Assembly (NCBI GenBank): GCA_028456385.1 | Contig: JALNQF010000742.1 | Coordinates: 1-15,274 of the forward strand | From: Ophiosphaerella korrae | Lineage: Eukaryota; Ascomycota; Dothideomycetes; Pleosporales; Phaeosphaeriaceae | Direction: 5' to 3' | Length of the DNA: 15,274 bases | Shown here: in pieces, positions 8,943-15,274 of the stretch | Numbering within the stretch: position 1 is the stretch's first letter | Layout of the letters: each line of letters begins with the position of its first letter | Made by a program: the position numbers and the translations under genes | Notes under the pieces: model-generated | Seen by the model: the letters and a program-made list of their open reading frames with translations, nothing else | What the model was told of the DNA's origin: nothing | The model's database searches: none

Positions 8943-9243
8943 GATAAACTATCTAAATAGATTACTAAGGCTAAAAAAGAACGTAATTAGATTCTAAGTA
9001 TATAGGTAGAAAATTACGCTCGTCTACTTTGTCTCTATAAGACAAAAACCTTAAATAATAAGAAGTCTATCGCATAAGCTACTCTTGTAGAGTTAGAGCT
9101 TAACTTTAAGGCTGTTATAGATACTACTCCTATTACGTTAAGTATTCCTATCGCCTCTCTATCCTTTAGTAGTAATGTTAGTCCTCTTAGTTTACTATAA
9201 GACGCTCTAGAAGGTTTTAATTTTAGAACTCTTTTAGTTTCTT
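8943..9243 (+). pseudogene. Possible antisense gene in copy B, charged helical part (shifted frame)
   Basis: This phase continues the zinc-cluster-like part after a one-base shift. Copy B has one base more than copy A in the A-rich run near 8941-8949, and in copy A the two parts share a phase. It reads DKLSK-ITKAKKERN-ILS, then VENYARLLCLYKTKTLNNKKS, then ATLVELELNFKAVI and a Ser/Pro-rich tail. It has a few TAA/TAG stops at likely old Gln positions. The charged, Leu-spaced composition suggests a coiled coil. Copy A has six extra bases in the region after NFKA, again in frame. The end overlaps the antisense of the chromodomain and cannot be fixed. Confidence 0.38.
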
Positions 9244-9393
9244 AAAGTAGTTAAGGTTATCTTCTAGTTCCTATATATCTTCTTATAGTTATCCTTTCTT
9301 GTCTATACTTATCTATTTTACTAAGTAGTAATTCCTACTATTATAGAACTAATGTACTAGGATTTCTTTAACTTCCTATTCCTCTTATTCTCT
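9226..9393 (-). other. Chromodomain at the Pol C-terminus of copy B
   Basis: The minus-strand phase reads EVKEILVH, then FYNSRNYYLVK, a stop where the chromodomain core has Trp (window 9313-9315, TGG to TAG), a Lys/Asp segment, and an end like LEDNLNYFKKLKEF. This matches the usual chromodomain plan of E(V/I)E-IL-R, YLVKW-GY, WEP-NL, and a closing helix. The Trp losses would disable the aromatic cage that reads methylated H3 tails. Copy A has the equivalent at about 3863-3695. Confidence 0.75.
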
Positions 9394-9749
9394 ATACGTA
9401 TCTACTTTGTACACTAGTAGTTCTACGTCTTATAGTACTTATTCTAGTAGTAATATATAGAATATTAGGTATATCTTTATCTTGTTTAGTAGCTTTAATT
9501 TAAATATAACTAGTGTAACTTTTTTCTTAATTTTATATAGTCCTATCTTAACGTAGTCTAGTTTTAAACTTAGTCTCTTACTCTTAATATTTTTTCGTAC
9601 TAACTATACTTTTTCTTCCTCTTTAAATTAGGGTCCTTCTTTATATTTCTTGTTGTAGTACTTTGCTATTTAATTATATAGGAATTCTACGTCCTATCTT
9701 AATTAATTATATATTTCTTTTATTCTATTTACAAAGTTTTCTCCTCTTA

Positions 9750-10500
9750 GAGTTTAAGATTCTATACTCTTTAGTATTCTATATACGCTAGGGTTAAATC
9801 TATAGTTTATAAAGAAGGGTAATACTCTTATTACTATATTCTTTACGCTATTATATACTAGTTGTGCTATAAGTAGTAGCTATACCTAGTTATTCTATTT
9901 ATAGTTAAGGTAGTATCTTAAGTATTATTCTACTATCTAGTTTACTTGTTCTAATTGTTTATCTATCTATAGATAATATACTATTAACATTATATATTAT
10001 ATTCCTAATTACGCTATTATTATTCTCTATAGTTTTAATGTAAATTATACGTCTCTATTTATAATAATCTTGTCTAGAATACTATACTAGCTTATTATAG
10101 TTCCTAAAACCTAGTATATAGTAACCTTTATTTTACTTTTCTCTTTATATAGTTTAAAGTATAAGTACTTTGTAAGTTTATCTACTATTATTAGGATTCT
10201 ATTATATTTAACTCCTAATATTAGGTCTTTAGACTTAGGTAGCTTCGTAATAAAGTCTATTGTAATAACTCCTTATAGTTATCCTAGTACTTCTACTAGT
10301 TATAGTATTCTATATAGTATATATCTATTATACTTATTTCTCTAGTATTCTATATAATCTTGTAGTACTTCTTCTACTAATTATCTTACTTTTAGGATAT
10401 AGTAGTCTTATAGTAGTCTATCTAATATTTTCTTAATACCTTAGTAACTATATACTAGTAGTTTATAGAATTACTATATAAATTCTCTCTAAATCTTTTT
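9750..10500 (-). other. Integrase region of copy B
   Basis: The zinc-binding site, normally His-x6-His-x29-Cys-x2-Cys, is at 10465-10467, 10444-10446, 10354-10356 and 10345-10347. All four codons now encode Tyr. The catalytic core follows: VITIDFITKLPK carries the first Asp (10255-10257). The second Asp (10057-10059) has become Asn in an INRD context. The Glu (9949-9951) remains, with 35 residues between the second and third positions, the classic D,D35E layout. Downstream, a segment like YKEGP(N) and then RL-LKLDYVKIG-YKI-EKV matches the C-terminal part that precedes the chromodomain in gypsy integrases. It would be enzymatically dead from the Asp-to-Asn change alone. Confidence 0.88.
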
Positions 10501-10999
10501 TAGAATATATATTCTTCTATATACTTATACAAGTCCTTTTTAGATCTCTAATTTTTCTATTTCTTTAGATACTTCTTACGTTGTTTTCTAAATCTATTTG
10601 TCTAGCTCGCTACTTATTCTTTTAAGTATAGTAGCTATTTTAGGTATATTTAGGATTAGGTATTCTACTTTGTTTTTAACTAGAACTATACTAGTAGTAC
10701 TTACTTCTTCTTATAGGTCTAGTCTTCTACTAAGGGCGTCTATAAATTAATTGTCTTTCTCTTTTATATATATAATTTCTATATTAAATATTAATAGGAA
10801 CTTCTACTATCTTGTATATTATTATAATAGTTCTTTATTTAGTATAAATCCTATAAGATTCTTATAGTCTATATAGACCTTTGTTTAGTATTTTACTTCT
10901 TATAGGTATACTCTCTATTATCTAAATACTTTGTAGATTGCTAGTATTTCCTTATTGTAAATTAGGTAGTTAAGCTCTACTAGCTTTATTTTCTTAGAG

Positions 11000-11900
11000 A
11001 AGTATTTAACTAAGTATTCTTATTTAGTCTTTAGATCTTCTTGTATTAGTACTATTCTATAGACTAAGTTAGATGTATCTATTTTTACTATTACTAGTAG
11101 GTCTAGGTTATATATTCTAATAACTAGGTTTTCTATAAACTTTCTTTTAATCTTTTTAAATACTTCTTTGTATTCCTTTATCTATTTAAATAGCGTATCT
11201 TTCTTTATAAGTCTTGTTATTAGTTCTATATCTTTAGACTATCCTACTATTAATTTCTTGTAGAAATTTACTAATCTATAAAATTATTATACTTCTTTTA
11301 GGTTCTTTAGTATTAGCTATTTGTTATTTAACTTAATCTTCTCTAGATTAATCTTAATCTTTCCTAGTTCTATAATAAATCCTAGGAAATCTATTTCTTT
11401 TATATAGAATTTATATTTTCTTATCTTAAGAAATAATTTATTCTCTACTAGTTTCTCTAGTACCTTGTATACGTGTTATATATGTTCTTCCTCTATTTCT
11501 AAGAATATAAAGATATTGTCTAGGTATATAAATATAAATATATCTAAGTACTCTCTTAGTACTATATTAATTCTTTCTTAGAACGTAGCTAGTACGTTTA
11601 TTAATCTAAATAGTATAACTAAATATTTATATAATCTCTATTGTGTTCTAAATACTATTTTCTATTTATTACCTTCTTAAATTCTAATCTAGTAGTAAGC
11701 GTTTTAGATATCTAGTTTTATAAAGATTTTTACCTTTTATAGTCTATCTTGTATTTTATCTATTTATAGTAATAGATATTAGTTCTTGTTTATAATTATA
11801 TTAGTTTTTTTAAAATCTACGTAAGGTCTTTTATTACTTATTTCCTTTTTATCTATAAATATAAGTCTATATACTACTAAAGATTTAGATTCTTATATCT
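11000..11900 (-). other. Reverse transcriptase and RNase H region of copy B
   Basis: The RT motif RP-VDF-K is at about 11833-11800 on the minus strand. The catalytic box is at 11526-11515 and reads YLDN in place of YLDD, in the context YLDIFIFIYLDNIFIF. It is followed by HVYKVLEKLVENKLFLK and FLGFII, the usual gypsy RT thumb sequence. RNase H begins with a segment like NLDLLVVIVKIDTSN, whose first catalytic Asp (11077-11079) is intact. The order and wording are typical of fungal Ty3/gypsy Pol. The Asp-to-Asn change in the metal site, plus the stops, inactivates it. Confidence 0.88.
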
Positions 11901-12299
11901 ATCTTTTCTTAATTGCGTTTTTAATAAATACTTGTTTAATCTTAGATTCTTCTTCTATCTTTCTATAGACTAGGCTCTATCTTACGTTCTTTCTTTCTTC
12001 TATATCTATTACTAAGTCTTATAGCTAATATTTTAGAAGGTAGTCTTCTAGCTCTATAAGCTATAGTTCCTTTTTCTTGTATTTTTCTAGGAATTCTCCT
12101 TTGTAGGTGTTTATATTAGCTCTTAGTTTTTCTATTCTATAGTAGCTAATTTTTCCTATCTTCTAATTAATGTATAGGTTTATTATCTATAACTATAGCA
12201 TTCCTAGTATAATTTCTTATTTATTATTAATTGTTGTTATATCTATAACTATATTGTTAATCTTTATCTTTTCTAATTCTAATATAGAGAGAACTGTCT

Positions 12300-12450
12300 T
12301 AAACCTAATAGGTTCCTAGAATAGTTTTCTTTTAATTGTACTTAGTTGTTAAAGGTATTTCTTTATTATATAACGTATTCCTTAGTTTTCTATAAACTTC
12401 TTTAATATAAAGTTTCTTGTAACTCTACTATTAATTATTAATTATACTCT
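12300..12450 (-). other. Aspartic protease of copy B
   Basis: The active-site segment at 12435-12421 and beyond reads INSRVTRNFI where retropepsins have (I/V)DSGA(T/S). The catalytic Asp is now Asn and Gly is Arg, both G-to-A changes on the element strand. About 55 codons downstream the second hallmark, IILGM-, is preserved. Copy A has the same Asn and Arg at 6891-6905. Confidence 0.75.
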
Positions 12451-13589
12451 CTTTTCTTAGTATATACTTATTTTTATAATATATAGGCTTCTTACGCCTT
12501 TTAACTATTCTTGTTTAAGTATCTTTATAAATTATCTATTCTTCTATAGCTATAACTTTACTTTAAGTTTATATTCTTTATATTTTAGATATTTATTATA
12601 TATATATTTGTACTATAGTCTTCTTTAGACGTATTTCTTAGATAGTTTTAGGCTAGGTCTTACTACTAAATATCTATCTTCTAAGATTATTTCCTATCCT
12701 TAGATATCTTCTACTAGAATTACTCTTATATAATTATAGCCTTTCTTTCTTATAGGCTATACATTATTGTTTACTTTAGGGTTCTTATATATAATATAAT
12801 TCTTATCTAGGTATAATATCTATAATACTTTAAAATATACTAGATGTTTTAGATCTATTATCTTATTATCTCCTTTCTAGTACTTATCCTTTTTAGGTGT
12901 CTCTATTATTAAGATATAGTATACTACTAGTACTCTTAGTATATAAGCTTTATTAATTTATTGCGTTTTCTTTGTAAGGTGCTACTACTCTCTTTATATA
13001 GGTATTCTACCTACTATAACTATATACTACTTTATCTATTCTTAAAATAGTATAAACTTTATTTTTTTAAGATTGCGTTCTTTCTAGTCTTTATACGCTT
13101 CCTCTATACTTATAACTATTAAGTATATCTAAATAAACTTCTATTCTTTATTTTGTTCTCTTATATCTATTATTATATAGCTATTATAGCTATATACGTC
13201 TAGCTAGGTATACTCTATACCTCTTATACTAACTTACTTCTTACTTTCTTATAGTCCTTTAGAGGAAGCTATAGTAGTCTCTTTATTTAGTACTAGTTCT
13301 TTAGCCTAGATTAATAGTGTCTAGGGCTCTTCCCTTTCTAAGTCTTCTATTAGTAGGCTTATTACGTATACTATTTTTTTTAGCTACGCTTTTATTCTTT
13401 TTTTTATTACTACTACTTTATTTTTCTATTATAAGAAGTATCTTACTCTTTACTTACTAGAAAGATATATATAGTAGTTGTCTTTATAATAAAAGGTCTA
13501 ATAGAGTATTATATACTATAATTCTTTACTCTTAGCTACTTTCTCTTAAGGTTTAGCCTATGCTTGTAGTACTTCCTTCTTCTTCTCTA

Positions 13590-14690
13590 TTATCTTTAAC
13601 TAAGTTTCTTTCTTTAGGTCTTTACTCTTGTAATCTTTTATAAAGTGTCTTAGTTTCCTATATTTATAGTATGCTATATCCTTCTTTTTTTATAATTAGT
13701 AATCTTTTACGTAGTAGCCTTTCTTACTATAATTAAAGTACGTAAAGTCTTTATTCTTCTTCTTCTTCTTATCTTTGTTTACGTCAAGGATTATAGGGTC
13801 TCTAGTATCCTAGTTTCTAGTTTAGTTGCTATACTTGTTTTTTTTCTATTCTTAGAGATTATTATTAATCTAGATTACTTATTACTTTAAGGCTTCTAGT
13901 ATTCTAGGTTTTTCTATATAGATTATCTTGTATTAGATTTTCTTATTTAGTCCTTGTTTAAATTGTAATATAATAGCTAATTTGTTCTATTCTATATTTT
14001 ATAATAGTTGTTTAAACTATAATATATACTCTAGTATACTTTTTTGTTATATAAGCCTCTTAAGTTTCTCTTTAGCTTATTAGGTAATATCTATATCTCT
14101 AAATACTACTCTTATTTGCTTTATAAAGTACTTATAACTTCTAAAGATATCTCTAGTTTTGTCTTTCTATATTATTAGTGTATATATTAAGTAATCTATC
14201 TAATAAGGTTTGTACTATCTTATTACGTCTTCTTTAAGATATAATCTAATATATATTAGCTTCTTTTCTTCTATATCGAAGTGTAGTACTTATATATCTA
14301 TCTAGAGTTATGCTAAAGCTATAAAAGGTCTTAGTTTCTCTCTTATTTTGTTAAACTTTTTAAAAATAGGTATCTTAGGCGGTTTCTTTGTTGCACTTAT
14401 TTCTAATTATTAGGTAATTAGTTCTATCTAGTTTTATCCTTCTATAATAGCTTTAATTTATACCTTGTTTTATTTTAAGTAGTCTTGTAGTTCCTTATTC
14501 TATATTTCTAAGGCTTTAATTACTATTTTTATATCTTCTTTCTTATCTATTAGTTTATTAATACGTTCCTTAATTATTTTCTATATAGTGCTATCTAACT
14601 TATAACTACTCTTAGGTACTTTACTTATTTTAGTTAAGCTTTCTACTATTATATTAGCTAGACTATGCGCTACTTACGCTTTACTTCTCG
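13590..14690 (-). other. gag: Gag region of copy B with two zinc knuckles
   Basis: Residues from about 14400 to 13990 follow the retrotransposon Gag plan: KPPKIPIFKKFN, IREKLRPFI, LHFDIEEKKLIYI, LKED, DIFRSYKYFIKQIRVVF, and LEYI-FKQL. Two CCHC knuckles follow in phase. In knuckle 1, window 13740-13699, C-x2-C-x4-H-x4-C has become Y, Y, Y, Y. In knuckle 2, window 13671-13630, it has become Y, Y, H, Y, with His (13645-13647) surviving. The N-terminal third is Lys/Glu-rich. Gag would form the particle and bind the element RNA through the knuckles. This region is missing from copy A. Confidence 0.85.
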
Positions 14691-14710
14691 CAATAACTAA
14701 ATTGGCAAGG
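14675..14710 (-). other. Leader and primer-binding region of copy B
   Basis: The element strand just inside the 5' LTR reads CCTTGCCAATTTAGTTATTG. A tRNA primer site would normally begin TGG within a few bases of the LTR, and none is present. The CCTTGC run is complementary to GCAAGG, which occurs in the left LTR (window 8489-8494 carries its complement), so a self-priming mechanism as in Tf1-like elements is conceivable but weakly supported. RIP may have altered the site. Confidence 0.4.
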
Positions 14711-15171
14711 TATAATAGGTTAGTTACTAGAGTTAACTTCTTAGTACCTAAAAGTTATTAGTAGATTGTAAGTTAATATTAAAAGCTTATATAGTAATCT
14801 ATAATAACTATAAATAATAGAAGATATTTTGTAACTATCTTCTATTAGCGTTCTATAGTTAAAGGATTAAATTACTAATACTATCCTAATAATATGTATT
14901 ACTATTAACTATATACTTGTCTTAATCTATTTGTGCGACGTTATAGATTACTACTAATCTGTTTACATATAACTATAGATTACTCTAATCTATTTATACG
15001 TTACTACAGATTACTTTAATCTGTTTGCACGTAATTACAGATTACTACTACGTGTCCTAGTTGTAGGTAGTCTCCTAATTAAGGTTGTTACCCCGCTCGT
15101 CCTATACTTCGTTAGCACCTAAGTTAGGATTAATTAGTTCTATCTCGATTTCTCTTGTTATACCTATAATA
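14711..15171 (-). repeat. 5' LTR of copy B (461 bp)
   Basis: It is the partner of the LTR at 8109-8569, with identical length. Its ends are TA...TA because the TG and CA termini were hit by RIP. It keeps more C residues than the left copy in several places, for example ccccgctcg against ccttgctcg and cttcgtta against ctttgtta. The four palindromic sub-repeats start at 14923. Confidence 0.92.
14923..15047 (+). repeat. Four tandem palindromic units in the right LTR
   Basis: Same array as in the left LTR, here less mutated: units such as taatctgtttgcacgtaatt followed by acagatta show the palindrome AATCTGT...ACAGATT more clearly. Confidence 0.8.
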
Positions 15172-15176
15172 GTAAT
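15172..15176 (+). repeat. Right target-site duplication of copy B (GTAAT)
   Basis: Identical to 8104-8108. It follows the last LTR base directly. Confidence 0.85.
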
Positions 15177-15274
15177 CCTAAGCTATAAGATCTAACTTAT
15201 TATCTAATAAAGAGACTATACTAAAGCTATCTCTCTACTAGCTAAGAACTTCTTTATATAACTTAAGACTCCTA
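15177..15274. other. Right flank of copy B, no gene seen
   Basis: This is AT-rich sequence that should be continuous with 8103 in the empty site. It has no recognisable coding or RNA signal in the hundred bases available. Confidence 0.5.

Larger units (their letters stand above)
9180..14690 (-). pseudogene. gag-pol: gag-pol polyprotein pseudogene of copy B, one continuous phase
   Basis: All recognised motifs from gag to chromodomain have codons starting at positions equal to 1 modulo 3 on the minus strand: gag 14389, knuckles 13699 and 13630, protease 12421, RT 11515, RNase H 11077, integrase 10255, chromodomain 9349. No net frameshift has therefore occurred over about 5.2 kb. The intact element probably encoded one fused Gag-Pol of about 1,800 residues, or gag and pol separated only by an in-frame stop. 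The frame is now broken by many TAA/TAG stops, and the RT, protease and integrase catalytic sites are mutated. Neither the start codon nor the final stop can be fixed. The first plausible gag codons lie close to the leader, near 14690, and the frame loses protein character after the chromodomain near 9200. Confidence 0.88.
8109..15171 (-). mobile_element. Ty3/gypsy chromovirus copy B, full length (7063 bp), RIP-inactivated
   Basis: A complete insertion on the minus strand is bounded by two 461-bp LTRs (8109-8569 and 14711-15171) and 5-bp GTAAT duplications. Reading 5' to 3' on the element strand: LTR, short leader, gag with two zinc knuckles, aspartic protease, RT, RNase H, integrase, chromodomain, a 3' region with a possible antisense gene, polypurine tract, LTR. 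That domain order with a C-terminal chromodomain defines a chromovirus, whose chromodomain directs integration to marked heterochromatin. LTR differences that I noticed are almost all C/T or G/A, consistent with RIP after insertion. On the plus strand CpA is nearly gone while TpG partly survives, so RIP acted mostly on C residues of the window's plus strand here. Confidence 0.92.

Noticed and set aside
9244..9500. Long open plus-strand frame opposite the chromodomain and integrase C-terminus
   Set aside because: The minus strand is clearly coding here. Codons left by RIP give open frames on the opposite strand, so this is a shadow. Only the part left of about 9243 has independent support.
14711..15171. 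Right LTR as a solo LTR unrelated to 8109-8569
   Set aside because: Equal length, coding domains in order between the two, and identical GTAAT flanks show they bound one element.
1..15274. Extreme AT content as mitochondrial DNA or an AT-rich bacterial genome
   Set aside because: Specific loss of CpA and TpG, dead nuclear-type Ty3/gypsy elements with a chromodomain, and absence of any intact gene fit RIPed ascomycete repeats instead.

Overview
The window looks like a gene-poor, AT-rich repeat island from the nuclear genome of a filamentous ascomycete (Pezizomycotina) that has been through repeat-induced point mutation (RIP). CpA and TpG are almost absent over long stretches and TpA is everywhere. 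G+C was about 18-32% in the lines I counted by hand. The coding traces are full of TAA/TAG stops, exactly the codons expected from Gln and Trp codons after C-to-T or G-to-A change. I see no intact host gene. The species cannot be named from this sequence.

Layout, left to right. Positions 1-1010 hold a minus-strand wreck of a Tc1/mariner-type transposase. Positions 1011-2690 are very AT-rich, with two unrecognised degenerate reading frames and a short, much less mutated island near 1105-1375. Positions 2691-7271 are the 3' part (LTR plus most of pol) of a minus-strand Ty3/gypsy chromovirus, copy A. Positions 7272-8108 are a different block, with a RIP-damaged tRNA-Arg(CCU)-like sequence abutting a GGTATAGGAATA-type minisatellite. 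Positions 8109-15171 are a second, full-length but dead member of the same retrotransposon family, copy B. It has two 461-bp LTRs, a 5-bp GTAAT target duplication, a polypurine tract and a single-phase gag-protease-RT-RNase H-integrase-chromodomain frame. Positions 15172-15274 are flank.

Copies A and B are colinear with a constant offset of 5530 bp from the chromodomain to the protease, so pol suffered almost only substitutions. Copy A is the more heavily mutated, lacks gag and the 5' LTR, and has one LTR sub-repeat where copy B has four. Copy B most likely inserted into the block that interrupts or adjoins copy A.

The most interesting item lies between pol and the 3' LTR. In both copies a plus-strand frame, antisense to the retrotransposon, stays largely open. 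It shows a Tyr pattern best explained as a RIP-damaged Cys-rich zinc-cluster-like motif followed by a charged, probably coiled-coil segment. Three indels between the copies within it are multiples of three. It may be an extra antisense gene carried by this chromovirus family. Two further signals deserve attention: the conversion of all visible zinc-ligand Cys codons, and most His, to Tyr codons, and a strand switch in RIP bias at the left edge of copy B.
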